Shown here: positions 1 through 7,417 of the stretch, in pieces | Layout of the letters: the number at the start of each line of letters is the position of its first letter | Position numbering within the stretch: the stretch's first letter is position 1 | Assembly (NCBI GenBank): GCA_937891565.1 | Contig: CALAHA010000289.1 | Span: 1-16,640, forward strand | Source: an uncultured Ilumatobacter sp. | GTDB taxonomy: Bacteria > Actinomycetota > Acidimicrobiia > Acidimicrobiales > Ilumatobacteraceae | Length of the DNA: 16,640 bases | Reading direction: 5' to 3' | Made by a program: the position numbers and the translations under genes | The notes under the pieces: generated by a model | Databases searched by the model: none | What the model saw: the letters and a program-made list of their open reading frames with translations, nothing else | What the model was told of the DNA's origin: nothing

Positions 1-873
1 CTCGACCGTGGTGACGCAGCGATCGTGCCGAGCCCGAGCTATCCGATCCACATGTACGGCCCACTGTTTGCGGGCGCCGACCTCCGCCAGGTACCGATGA
101 AGTTCCTGGCCAACCCGAGCCAGCGCGATAACTTCGCCGACGACTTCATGGACAGCCTGCAGACCGCATGGGATGTCGGCTGGCCCAAGCCTCGTGTGCT
201 CGTGATGTCGTTCCCGCACAACCCGACGGGAGCAACGGTCGACCTGCCATTCATGCAGCGTGTTGTCGATTTCTGTCGCGAGAAAGAGATGATTGTTGTC
301 CACGACAACGCGTACGCAGACATGGGCTTCGATGGCCACGAGCCACCGAGTATCTTGCAGGCTGAGGGCGCCAAGGAATGCGCCGTCGAGCTGTACTCGA
401 TGACGAAAAGCTTCTCGATGTCAGGTTGGCGCTGTGCCTTCCTGCTCGGCAACAAGGACGTCGTCCAAGCACTCGTCAAGCTCAAGAGCTACCTCGACTA
501 CGGCATGTTCCAGCCGGTCCAAATCGCTGCGACCGTGACAATTAACGAGGCCCCTGAATTTCCCGATCAGGTCCGTGAGGTCTACGAGTCACGCTGTGAC
601 ACGCTGATCGACGGCCTGCAGCGCATCGGCTGGGACGTCCCCAAGCCGGGTGGTACGATGTTCGTGTGGGCTCCGATTCCTGAGGCCTATTCCGAGATGG
701 GCTCGGTCGAGTTCTGCTCGCACATCGTCAGGGAAGCTGATGTGGCCCTATCGCCCGGTGTCGGTTTCGGCCCTGGTGGCGAAGGATTTGCCAGGTTCGC
801 GCTCATCGAGAACGAAATGCGCATCAACCAGGCCATCCGCAACCTCAAGCGCGGTCTCCCAAAACTGGCCTAA
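1..873 (+). CDS. AlaC/LL-DAP-type class I aminotransferase, 5' truncated
   Basis: The reading frame is already open at base 1 and runs to TAA at 871-873, so the N-terminus lies outside the window; about 290 residues remain of a protein usually near 400. It is a fold-type I PLP enzyme of the cytosol. Visible motifs are SFPHNPTGA (the Asn contacting PLP), VVHDNAYADM (Asp and Tyr for the pyridine ring) and SMTKSFSMSGWR, whose lysine (codon 406-408) forms the Schiff base. FARFALIENEMRI near the end carries the Arg that binds the substrate carboxylate. The wording GWDVPKPGGTMFVWA and SPGVGFGPGGEGFARFALIENE closely matches the AlaC glutamate-pyruvate transaminase / LL-diaminopimelate aminotransferase-like group. 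Alanine synthesis is the simplest guess, but the substrate cannot be fixed from these residues. An ACT-domain gene follows 88 bases downstream. Confidence 0.9.
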   Translation, partial: LDRGDAAIVPSPSYPIHMYGPLFAGADLRQVPMKFLANPSQRDNFADDFMDSLQTAWDVGWPKPRVLVMSFPHNPTGATVDLPFMQRVVDFCREKEMIVVHDNAYADMGFDGHEPPSILQAEGAKECAVELYSMTKSFSMSGWRCAFLLGNKDVVQALVKLKSYLDYGMFQPVQIAATVTINEAPEFPDQVREVYESRCDTLIDGLQRIGWDVPKPGGTMFVWAPIPEAYSEMGSVEFCSHIVREADVALSPGVGFGPGGEGFARFALIENEMRINQAIRNLKRGLPKLA

Positions 874-949
874 GCGACCCGTCTCGAGGGGAATGGGACG
901 CGAAACGAAGTGGCAACCGAGTCGTCACGAAGCGCGTCAGTTTGACCGA

Positions 950-955
950 TAAATT
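950..955 (+). promoter_or_regulatory. -10-like hexamer, putative leaderless promoter of the ACT gene
   Basis: TAAATT fits the actinobacterial -10 consensus TANNNT and ends 6 bases before the GTG at 962, so transcription would begin at or next to the start codon. There is no Shine-Dalgarno sequence and no clear -35 at 16-18 base spacing. It suggests that the ACT gene has its own promoter and is not only read through from the aminotransferase gene. Confidence 0.45.
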
Positions 956-961
956 CTGACC

Positions 962-1579
962 GTGAACACCGTTGTCGTTGTCCGTGTCTGGATGCCCGAT
1001 CGTCCAGGAGCCCTGGGTCAGGTCGCGAGCAGAATCGGTGCGGTACGTGGCGATGTGCTGGCGATCGAAATCCTCGAACAGGGAGCGGGTCGCGTCATCG
1101 ACGAACTCACCGTCGCTCTGCCCGATGAAGGTCTCGTCTCACTACTGACTGCGGAAATCGATGCGGTCGACGGGGTGTCGGTCGAGAATATACGCACCGT
1201 CGAAATCAACCGAGTTGACCCCAACCTGGCTGCCCTCGCCGTTGGTGCCGCGATGGCTGAGTGTCCGAAGGAAGATCGCCTCGACGTCCTGTGCACTGGC
1301 TTGATGCGCATTGTCGAAGCCGACTGGGTCGCAGCATTGGGCGCCGATGGCCTGATCATGGAGCTCGGCGAGACACCAGACCTTTCCTGGCTGATTGCGT
1401 TCCTGGCTGGCAGCCAGCACCTCGATGAGGTTGACGACGCTGCCCCGAGTGACCTGGTCTGGGCACACCTGCTTGGCACTGGGCTGAACGTGGTTGCCGG
1501 CCGCAACGGCCGGCCAATTCATGAACGCGAACGGATCAGGGTGAACCTGCTTGGTCGGCTCGCCGACGCCCTGCTTTAG
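962..1579 (+). CDS. ACT-domain protein with GAF-like C-terminal region
   Basis: This 205-residue cytosolic protein starts with GTG. Residues 3-78 form an ACT domain: VVVVRVWMPDRPGALGQVAS gives strand one and the DRPGAL ligand loop, followed by a helix, and ILEQGAGRVIDELTVALPD supplies the next strands. ACT domains bind amino acids and usually regulate metabolic enzymes. The rest, from about residue 85, has the look of a small GAF-type sensor domain (helix LDVLCTGLMRIVEADWVAAL, final helix ERIRVNLLGRLADALL); that part is inference. No enzyme domain is attached, so it may be a stand-alone amino-acid sensor, plausibly linked to the aminotransferase upstream. Its stop codon overlaps the tail of the convergent glycerol kinase gene by four bases (1576-1579). 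Confidence 0.8.
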   Translation: MNTVVVVRVWMPDRPGALGQVASRIGAVRGDVLAIEILEQGAGRVIDELTVALPDEGLVSLLTAEIDAVDGVSVENIRTVEINRVDPNLAALAVGAAMAECPKEDRLDVLCTGLMRIVEADWVAALGADGLIMELGETPDLSWLIAFLAGSQHLDEVDDAAPSDLVWAHLLGTGLNVVAGRNGRPIHERERIRVNLLGRLADALL

Positions 1580-3057
1580 CTCTCCCAGCCCCTTGAGCGC
1601 TCGACGGCGCGCAACCATTGGCTGTGCAATACATCGCAGGTTGCACGATTATCGGCAGGCGTGAATCGAGCATCGAGTGACCATTGCGCCAACACCTCGT
1701 CTGGCGTCACCCACACGCCCTCGGCGAGGCCAGCAAGAAATGCGGCGCCCAAGGCAGTGGTCTCTTGGTCGACCGGCCGCAGGACGTCGACGCCGAGCTG
1801 ATTCGACTGGATCTGACAGAGCAGATCCATAATCGAGGCGCCGCCGTCGACGCGCAGTTCTTTCAGCTCGATTCCGCTCGCTGCAACCATGGCGTCGACC
1901 ACGTCACGTGTTTGGTACGCCATCGATTCGACCGTGGCTCGCACGATCTCGGCGCGCCCAGTGCCGCGCGTGATGCCAACGATGGTGCCGCGCGCGTACG
2001 GATCCCACCAAGGTGATCCGAGGCCGGCGAGGGCAGGAACGAAGTAGACCCCGCCAGTGTCGTCGACCGATTCGGCGAGCGGGCCCGCCTCGGCGGCATG
2101 ATCGATGATGTTCAACCCGTCGCGCAGCCACTGGATTGCGGCGCCGGTCACAAAAATCGCGCCCTCAAGTGCATAGTGCGTGGTGCCGTCGGCGAGTGTC
2201 CACGCAACGGTGGTCAGCATGCCAGCCGTCGGTGGGGGACAGGTCTCGCCGACATTGAGGAGCACGAACGAACCTGTGCCATAGGTGTTTTTGGCCATGC
2301 CGGGCTCAACGCAAGCCTGACCGAACAGTGCGGCCTGCTGGTCGCCAGCCACGCCGCTCACCGGGATGCCGCCCGGAACGCCGCACGCTGCTGACGTGAG
2401 GCCGACTCGGCCGCTCGACGGGACGATCTCGGCAAGTGCCGACATGGGCACGTGCAGCATGTCGCACAGTTCAGGGTCCCACGTCCGAGTCCGAATGTCG
2501 CAGAGCATCGTTCGGCTCGCATTGGTGACGTCGGTGGCGAACACGGCACCGGCAGTCAAGTTCCAGATCAACCACGAATCGATCGTGCCGAGGGCCAACG
2601 TGTCGTCGACTGGGATGTCGCGGTTCTGGAGCAGCCATTCGAACTTGGTCCCCGAGAAGTAGGGGTCGAGTACAAGGCCGGTTCGTTCGCGAACCATGTC
2701 GAGCCGGCCTTGCGCCGTCAGTTCGTCGCAGCGGTTTGCGGTACGCCGGTCTTGCCAGACAATGGCGGTGCCGAAGGTGGTGCCGGTGGTGCGATCCCAC
2801 GCAAGCGCAGTTTCGCGTTGATTGGCGATGCCGATAGCGGCAACACGATCCCGACCGACCTCGTCGATGACCTCGTTGAGCGTCTCGACAACGGCAGCCC
2901 AGATCTCGTTGGCGTCGTGTTCAACCCAGCCCGGCTGCGGGTAGTGCTGAGTGAACTCACGGTATGACGCAACCGTGAGGGAGTTGTCGGTGAACACCGC
3001 CCGGCTCCGTACTCCGGTTGTTCCGGCATCGATGGCAATCACACACTGACTCGTCAC
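1576..3057 (-). CDS. glpK: Glycerol kinase
   Basis: This FGGY-family kinase of 493 residues phosphorylates glycerol with ATP to sn-glycerol 3-phosphate in the cytosol. Motifs, numbered from the GTG at 3057: phosphate loop DAGTTG (10-15), NQRE (79-82; Arg and Glu contact glycerol), Tyr133, GDQQ (238-241; Asp239 is the catalytic base), PWWDPYARG, and LRVDGGAS followed by ETTALGAAFLAGLA. The frame stays open upstream to 3171, but GTG 3057 gives the normal family length, puts VTSQCVIAIDAGTTG at the N-terminus, avoids overlap with the upstream gene and has a -10-like hexamer just ahead. The loop before GDQQ reads CGVPGGIPVSG where E. coli has GKGGTRIPISG, so the Arg that binds the inhibitor fructose 1,6-bisphosphate is missing. 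It is probably co-transcribed with the small membrane protein gene 40 bases upstream. Confidence 0.96.
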   Translation of the reverse strand: MTSQCVIAIDAGTTGVRSRAVFTDNSLTVASYREFTQHYPQPGWVEHDANEIWAAVVETLNEVIDEVGRDRVAAIGIANQRETALAWDRTTGTTFGTAIVWQDRRTANRCDELTAQGRLDMVRERTGLVLDPYFSGTKFEWLLQNRDIPVDDTLALGTIDSWLIWNLTAGAVFATDVTNASRTMLCDIRTRTWDPELCDMLHVPMSALAEIVPSSGRVGLTSAACGVPGGIPVSGVAGDQQAALFGQACVEPGMAKNTYGTGSFVLLNVGETCPPPTAGMLTTVAWTLADGTTHYALEGAIFVTGAAIQWLRDGLNIIDHAAEAGPLAESVDDTGGVYFVPALAGLGSPWWDPYARGTIVGITRGTGRAEIVRATVESMAYQTRDVVDAMVAASGIELKELRVDGGASIMDLLCQIQSNQLGVDVLRPVDQETTALGAAFLAGLAEGVWVTPDEVLAQWSLDARFTPADNRATCDVLHSQWLRAVERSRGWES

Positions 3058-3064
3058 ACGGGCC

Positions 3065-3070
3065 AGAGTA
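3065..3070 (-). promoter_or_regulatory. -10-like hexamer ahead of glpK
   Basis: On the minus strand TACTCT (TANNNT) ends 7 bases before the glpK GTG at 3057, with no Shine-Dalgarno sequence between. This fits an internal leaderless promoter and independently supports the chosen start codon. No -35 element is evident. Confidence 0.4.
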
Positions 3071-3097
3071 GTCGGAGGATCCAGTGCCGGACTGGAG

Positions 3098-3475
3098 TCA
3101 GCGGCGGCGGGGTTTCTTCGATTGCGGACGGTTGCCGCCGCCGGCCGTGCGACTGCTCGGCGTAACGACACGGCCGACCGGCTCGTCGGGACCCTCGTTG
3201 CCCTTCTTGGAGCGCTTGGCCTGCTTGCCAGCGTCGTCGGCCGAAGGTTGCGCTGAACGCATTTCCTTCATCGTCTTACGCTGGTATCCAATTTTCGCCA
3301 AGACCCAGCCGAGGCCGAGGTACATCGGGCCACTGACGAGTACCCCGGCGATTGCGCCGACCGGGTTCCCGTCGTTGAAGACGAACAGGAAGACGACCGA
3401 CATGATCGCGGCGTAGACCACCCACTCGCGTGTCAGCCGTCTCCACGGCACCGTTCGAGTGTTGTCCCAAGCCAT
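3098..3475 (-). CDS. Small two-helix membrane protein of unknown function
   Basis: This 125-residue protein starts with ATG. Two hydrophobic segments (about 18-33 and 39-61) are joined by a short turn, FNDGNPVGA. After them comes a highly charged, lysine- and arginine-rich, probably disordered tail of about 60 residues ending SKKPRRR. A short N-terminus followed by a long basic tail suggests that both ends face the cytoplasm. I recognise no family. It is the first gene of a minus-strand unit with glpK 40 bases downstream, and is divergent from pfkA across 99 bases. Its product is not a glycerol facilitator, which would need six helices. A near-match -10 (TAAGAA at 3482-3487, minus strand) ends 6 bases before the start. 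Confidence 0.75.
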   Translation of the reverse strand: MAWDNTRTVPWRRLTREWVVYAAIMSVVFLFVFNDGNPVGAIAGVLVSGPMYLGLGWVLAKIGYQRKTMKEMRSAQPSADDAGKQAKRSKKGNEGPDEPVGRVVTPSSRTAGGGNRPQSKKPRRR

Positions 3476-3560
3476 CAGGCATTCTTACCAGCCGCAACCG
3501 GAAGAGCCTCGCCGATTCGATCGTTTCCGAACACGGTGTGCCCTGGAGAGCGCGGTCGCG

Positions 3561-3566
3561 TACGAT
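3561..3566 (+). promoter_or_regulatory. -10-like hexamer ahead of pfkA
   Basis: TACGAT fits TANNNT and lies 8 bases before GTG 3575, which would place the transcript start at or within a base or two of the start codon. No convincing -35 stands 16-18 bases upstream. Confidence 0.45.
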
Positions 3567-3574
3567 CAAGGGCT

Positions 3575-4609
3575 GTGCGTGTGGGGATTTTGACCGGGGG
3601 AGGCGACTGCCCAGGTCTCAACGCGGTGATCCGGGCTGTGGTCCGCAAGGGCGAACGTCACTATGGCGATGAACTCGTCGGGTTCATCGATGCCTGGGAC
3701 GGTGTGATGGATCGACACACCATGGCGCTGTCGGTTGAAACGATGCGTGGCATGCTGCCTCGTGGCGGCACCGTGCTCGGCACACGCCGAGGGAGCCCAT
3801 TCGACACCGTTGACGGCGTCGAACGCGTCAAGCGGAGTATGAGCGACCTCGGCCTTGAAGGGTTGATCGTGATTGGCGGCAACGGCAGCCTGAGTGTTGC
3901 CTGTCGGCTCCACGCCGAACATGGCATCCCGGTCGTTGGTGTTCCCAAGACCATCGACAACGACGTTTTTGGAACCGACGTGACGTTTGGGTTTAACACG
4001 GCGGTGCAGATCGCGACTGATGCCATCGATCGGCTACACACCACTGCAGAGAGTCACGATCGTGTGATGGTCGTCGAAGTCATGGGCCGACACACCGGCT
4101 GGATTGCCACCTCGGCTGGCATTGCTGGCGGAGCAACGGCAGTGCTCATCCCCGAGATTCCGTTCGACATCGACGAGCTCTGCGACCGGTTGACGCGACG
4201 TCACGACCGCGGCCGATTTGCCTCGATCGTTGTCGTGGCCGAGGGGGCTTCGCCTGTGCCCGGATCTCTTGAAATGGAAGAGAAGGTCCTCGACCGATTC
4301 GGACACGTCGTGCTCGGCGGGGTTGCCACCCAGATTGCTCTGGCCATTGGAGAGCGAACAGGCTTCGAAACCCGGGTCGTCCAGCTCGGCCACGTGCAAC
4401 GCGGCGGCACGCCGACTGCCTTCGACCGTGTGCTTTCGACTCGCTTCGGCGTCGCAGCAATTGATCTGGTTCACGAGCGGGCGTGGGGCAAGATGGCTGT
4501 GTTGCGCGGCGAAAAGATCGTTCAGGAAGACCTCACCGTTGCAGTCGGTAAGACACGCACCGTCGACATGGACCTCTACGAGGGCGTCGCCAAACACTTC
4601 TTCGCGTGA
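3575..4609 (+). CDS. pfkA: 6-phosphofructokinase, group III (ATP-type by residue 104)
   Basis: This 344-residue enzyme phosphorylates fructose 6-phosphate to the 1,6-bisphosphate, the committed step of glycolysis. GTG 3575 is preferred over the open frame from 3536 because VRVGILTGGGDCPGLNAVIR is the standard actinobacterial N-terminus and a -10-like hexamer sits just ahead. Motifs: LTGGGDCPG (6-14), KTIDND (125-130; Asp128 is the catalytic base), MGRHTG (170-175) and LGHVQRGGTP near the C-terminus. Numbering matches the E. coli enzyme closely: position 104 is Gly, typical of ATP-dependent enzymes (Asp in pyrophosphate enzymes), while Lys125 before TIDND is the group III signature. Residue 103, normally Asp (or Glu in relatives), is Asn (GGNGS), which is unusual at a Mg-ATP site. 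The gene ends 8 bases from the tail of the convergent lipoprotein gene. Confidence 0.94.
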   Translation: MRVGILTGGGDCPGLNAVIRAVVRKGERHYGDELVGFIDAWDGVMDRHTMALSVETMRGMLPRGGTVLGTRRGSPFDTVDGVERVKRSMSDLGLEGLIVIGGNGSLSVACRLHAEHGIPVVGVPKTIDNDVFGTDVTFGFNTAVQIATDAIDRLHTTAESHDRVMVVEVMGRHTGWIATSAGIAGGATAVLIPEIPFDIDELCDRLTRRHDRGRFASIVVVAEGASPVPGSLEMEEKVLDRFGHVVLGGVATQIALAIGERTGFETRVVQLGHVQRGGTPTAFDRVLSTRFGVAAIDLVHERAWGKMAVLRGEKIVQEDLTVAVGKTRTVDMDLYEGVAKHFFA

Positions 4610-4617
4610 TCCAACAG

Positions 4618-5214
4618 CTAGTTGTTGGCGCTCGGGATGGCGGGGTAGGCGGGCTGCGACGACTCGATGAAGCCCGGGTAGTCATAGACCGTGAGCGGTC
4701 GACCAGTGTTCTCACCGTCGCCGACCGGCCACACCTGGTTCTCGCCGTCGATCTGAATCCGGACTTGCTCGATGCCGTCGATTTCGCTCGCCGTCGCAAC
4801 GATCTGGGCGACAGCAGTACGTAGTGCCACAGCCGTCAGCTCGTCGAACACGTCATTAACGTCGAGGGTGAGGGATCGAACGCGAATGCGTGCATTGTTC
4901 ACCTCGAGACCCTCAGGCAGGAACGTGCTGAGCCCGCTGTCGGCTTCGGCCGCGTTCGGCCCGGCGAACAGCGACCTAAAGATCCCTTCGGCGTCGCTGG
5001 ACCCGGCTCGCAGGACTGAACGCAACCGGCCATCGATTGCGCTGTTCACAAGAAACACGCGGTTGTTGCCAGCTGCCGCATCGCCGGTCGGTTCGGCTCC
5101 GAACTGCCCGCGCCGGTCCTGCGGGATATCGACCGGCGCGGCGTCTTGAGAAATTGCGCAACTCGCCGCGAGTACGCCAGCCAGAAGGGCTGAAAAAATG
5201 CGTCGAGTACTCAT
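4618..5214 (-). CDS. GerMN-domain lipoprotein, short LpqB-like
   Basis: This 198-residue exported lipoprotein has the N-terminal signal MSTRRIFSALLAGVLAASC, whose lipobox LAASC puts the lipidated cysteine at residue 19. After a loose linker, residues about 50-170 read as one GerMN domain (RVFLVNSAIDGRLRSVLR, then NNARIRVRSLTLDVNDVFDE, then a helix and IDGIEQVRIQIDG). Its ATG shares one base with the sensor kinase stop (TGATG), so the two are translationally coupled. The order regulator-kinase-GerMN lipoprotein matches mtrA-mtrB-lpqB. LpqB of mycobacteria is roughly three times longer and has a beta-propeller after the GerMN part; that half is absent here. By analogy it may modulate the kinase from the outer face of the membrane. 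The family call is from sequence pattern plus operon position. Confidence 0.78.
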   Translation of the reverse strand: MSTRRIFSALLAGVLAASCAISQDAAPVDIPQDRRGQFGAEPTGDAAAGNNRVFLVNSAIDGRLRSVLRAGSSDAEGIFRSLFAGPNAAEADSGLSTFLPEGLEVNNARIRVRSLTLDVNDVFDELTAVALRTAVAQIVATASEIDGIEQVRIQIDGENQVWPVGDGENTGRPLTVYDYPGFIESSQPAYPAIPSANN

Positions 5215-6656
5215 CAGTCGGTCAGCTCCGATGCCATTAGTTCGATCACGAATCGAGCACCCGACTGGCCGTCAAGCCGGTCTTCGACCCAGACCCGGCC
5301 GCCGTGCATCTTGAGGTGCTCGTCGACAAGCGACAGACCCAGACCTGCGCCCTCGCTGCCTGTCCGGCGGCCGGCGCCGCCGCCTCGGGCGAATCGTTCG
5401 AAGATCAAGTCACGCTCCTCAACGGGCACGCCAGCACCGTCGTCGATGACTGCAATGGTGATGTGCGCCATTGGTTCGTCGTCGGGCTCAACGACGCTGA
5501 TCACGATGTGCGGTTCGCCACCCCCGTACGCAAGAGCGTTGTCAATGAGGTTTGCCACGACGCGAGCAAGACGGCGCTTGTCACCGCGAATAAGCGCCAT
5601 CTCTGAGCGCTCCGACACTTCGAGGCGGAGCTTCGGCGCGGCACTGACAGCAACCGCCTGACGGACAAACTCGGCAACGAGCAACTCTTCCATGTGGAGC
5701 CGGATCGCACCAGCGTCGAATCGGGAGATTTCGAGGAGGTCTTCGACCAGACCTTGGAACCGAACAACGTCGCTCGACAACAGGTCGAGCGCTGATTGGG
5801 CACGTTCGGGGAGGTCGTCACGACGAGCTTCCATCACTTCAACCGACGCAGAGAGTGTCATCAACGGGGATCGCAGCTCGTGGCTGACGTCAGAGGCGAA
5901 CCGCGCATCGCGTTCCACACGGAGCTGCAGGGCCTCAGCCATGTCGTTGAAGGAGTCGGTCAGCACGCCGAGGTCGGGGTCGGCTGTGCTTTCGAGACGC
6001 GTGTCGAGCCGGCCGCCAGCAATTGCCGATGCGGCCTGGGCAGCGGTCGACAGCGGCCGAACGGCGCGACGCGCGGAGAAAATGCCCAGCAAGACTCCAA
6101 GCCCCGTCGAGATCAACGATGCGAAGAACAGTGCGATCCGGACACTATCGAGTGTCGATTTCTGCTCTTCGAGGCTGCTGAACTGGAAGTACGAACCGAC
6201 GCCGGGAACATCCCAGCCGACAAGGACGTTCAGTTCGCCGTTGATGTCGACGATCTGGCGAGACGGAATCCCACGATCGACCACCCTCTCGACGATCTGC
6301 TCAGGCAGGTTTGCGTCGACGTACGGAGTGACACCGCCAATCCACTCTTCCTGATATCGAATGAGGTAGCGGGTGACGCCGATGTTGGTCAGCGATTCCA
6401 CAGCGGGCTGAGCGGTGGACGGATTCGACCGCAGATCACGGAACACGCCTTGGGCATTTCGTAGCGAGGTCGTGACGGCGGCGTCTTCGGCCTGGCGGAC
6501 GAGGCTGTTCTGGGTCAACCCGTAGGTGGTGACAGCCAGAAAGAGCGACAACGCAATGGCGCCGAGGGTGATCGTGAGCAGGATGCGTCGACGTAGGCCG
6601 AGCGCGGCAGGCCGGGACCGATGGAGCAGGCGACGGAACCAGCCGCCTTCGCTCAC
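5214..6656 (-). CDS. mtrB: MtrB-like sensor histidine kinase
   Basis: This 480-residue membrane kinase starts with GTG. Layout: cytoplasmic basic N-terminus, membrane helix about 26-47, extracytoplasmic sensor domain about 48-171, second helix about 172-194, HAMP about 195-247, then the dimerisation helix with FASDVSHELRSPLMTL (phosphorylated His259). The ATPase domain shows NLIDNA (Asn373), DDGAGVP (from 405), FERFARGGG (from 419) and GAGLGLSLV (from 436). SDVSHELRSPL and DLLEISRFDAG closely resemble actinobacterial MtrB. The start overlaps the regulator stop by four bases (GTGA) and the stop shares a base with the lipoprotein ATG. In mycobacteria MtrB phosphorylates MtrA to coordinate cell division and cell-wall hydrolases; a similar role here is inferred from similarity and operon order. 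Confidence 0.9.
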   Translation of the reverse strand: MSEGGWFRRLLHRSRPAALGLRRRILLTITLGAIALSLFLAVTTYGLTQNSLVRQAEDAAVTTSLRNAQGVFRDLRSNPSTAQPAVESLTNIGVTRYLIRYQEEWIGGVTPYVDANLPEQIVERVVDRGIPSRQIVDINGELNVLVGWDVPGVGSYFQFSSLEEQKSTLDSVRIALFFASLISTGLGVLLGIFSARRAVRPLSTAAQAASAIAGGRLDTRLESTADPDLGVLTDSFNDMAEALQLRVERDARFASDVSHELRSPLMTLSASVEVMEARRDDLPERAQSALDLLSSDVVRFQGLVEDLLEISRFDAGAIRLHMEELLVAEFVRQAVAVSAAPKLRLEVSERSEMALIRGDKRRLARVVANLIDNALAYGGGEPHIVISVVEPDDEPMAHITIAVIDDGAGVPVEERDLIFERFARGGGAGRRTGSEGAGLGLSLVDEHLKMHGGRVWVEDRLDGQSGARFVIELMASELTD

Positions 6657-7336
6657 GTTTGGAGCCGGTAGCCGAGCCCGCGCACGGTCACGACGTGGCG
6701 TGGATTGGCGGGGTCGGCCTCGATCTTTGTGCGGAGTCGCCGGATGTGCACGTCGACCAAGCGGCCATCACCGAAGTAGTCGTAGCCCCACACCTTGTCG
6801 AGCAGCGCTTCACGACTGAGCACTTTGCCAGGGCTCTCGGCGAGCTCACAGAGCAGACGGAACTCAGTTTTGGTGAGGTGTACTTCTTCGCCGCTGCGAA
6901 GCACTTTTCCCTCGTCGGGAATCAGTTCGAGGTCGCCGAACACGAGCCGGGCATGGCCGGGGGCGCTCGGGCGGATGCGACGCAGGAGTGCGCGGATGCG
7001 AGCTGACAGTTCCTTCGGAGCGAAGGGTTTCGTGAGGTAGTCGTCGGCGCCGGCTTCGAGCCCTGCGACCACGTCATGTGTGTCGTTGCGTGCAGTGACC
7101 ATGACGACAGGAACGTCGCTGGTGCGGCGCAGGGTGCGGCACAACTCGAATCCGTCGATGCCCGGAAGCATGATGTCGATCAGAACGACGTCGGGTTTGC
7201 AACGATTGAATTTTTCGATCGCCTCTTCTCCGCTCTCAGCTTCGTCAACGGTCCAGCCCTCGTCTTCGAGCGCGAGTTTGACAGCCGATCGAATGCGTTC
7301 GTCGTCTTCGACGGCCAAGATGCGTGTTCCCACCAC
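6653..7336 (-). CDS. mtrA: MtrA-like OmpR-family response regulator
   Basis: This cytosolic two-domain regulator has about 227 residues. Receiver domain: acidic pocket VEDDE, phosphoacceptor Asp in VVLIDIMLPG (residue 54 from this start), Thr in MVTARND and Lys in YLTKPFAPKEL. The DNA-binding winged helix covers the C-terminal 100 residues (LTKTEFRLLCELAESPGKVL, VWGYDYFGDGRLVDVHIRRL, TVRGLGYRL), the wing ending at the stop. The frame can begin at a TTG at 7351, but GTG 7336 (or the adjacent GTG 7333) sits 9 bases after a GAGG and removes an unlikely N-terminal HH stretch; the exact start is uncertain. It is the first gene of the three-gene unit and, unlike most genes in the window, lacks a TANNNT box at the start. 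The MtrA assignment rests on operon order and overall similarity. Confidence 0.88.
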   Translation of the reverse strand: MVGTRILAVEDDERIRSAVKLALEDEGWTVDEAESGEEAIEKFNRCKPDVVLIDIMLPGIDGFELCRTLRRTSDVPVVMVTARNDTHDVVAGLEAGADDYLTKPFAPKELSARIRALLRRIRPSAPGHARLVFGDLELIPDEGKVLRSGEEVHLTKTEFRLLCELAESPGKVLSREALLDKVWGYDYFGDGRLVDVHIRRLRTKIEADPANPRHVVTVRGLGYRLQT

Positions 7337-7417
7337 ACCATGATGCCTCAAATCACCCCTGCGTGACGAGCATGGTGGCAGACAGAGACAAAAAATCAGT
7401 CAGAAGCAGATCGACAG

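Noticed and set aside
39..485. 148-codon minus-strand ORF within the aminotransferase gene
   Set aside because: It is antisense to conserved PLP-enzyme motifs and its translation resembles no family.
3058..3171. N-terminal extension of glycerol kinase by 38 codons
   Set aside because: It would overlap the upstream membrane protein gene and add a sequence absent from the family; GTG 3057 gives the normal length.
5692..6464. Two long plus-strand ORFs (220 and 222 codons) opposite the sensor kinase gene
   Set aside because: They lie antisense to a clearly recognisable histidine kinase, have low-complexity Arg/Ser-rich translations and no start signals; they are high-GC shadow frames.
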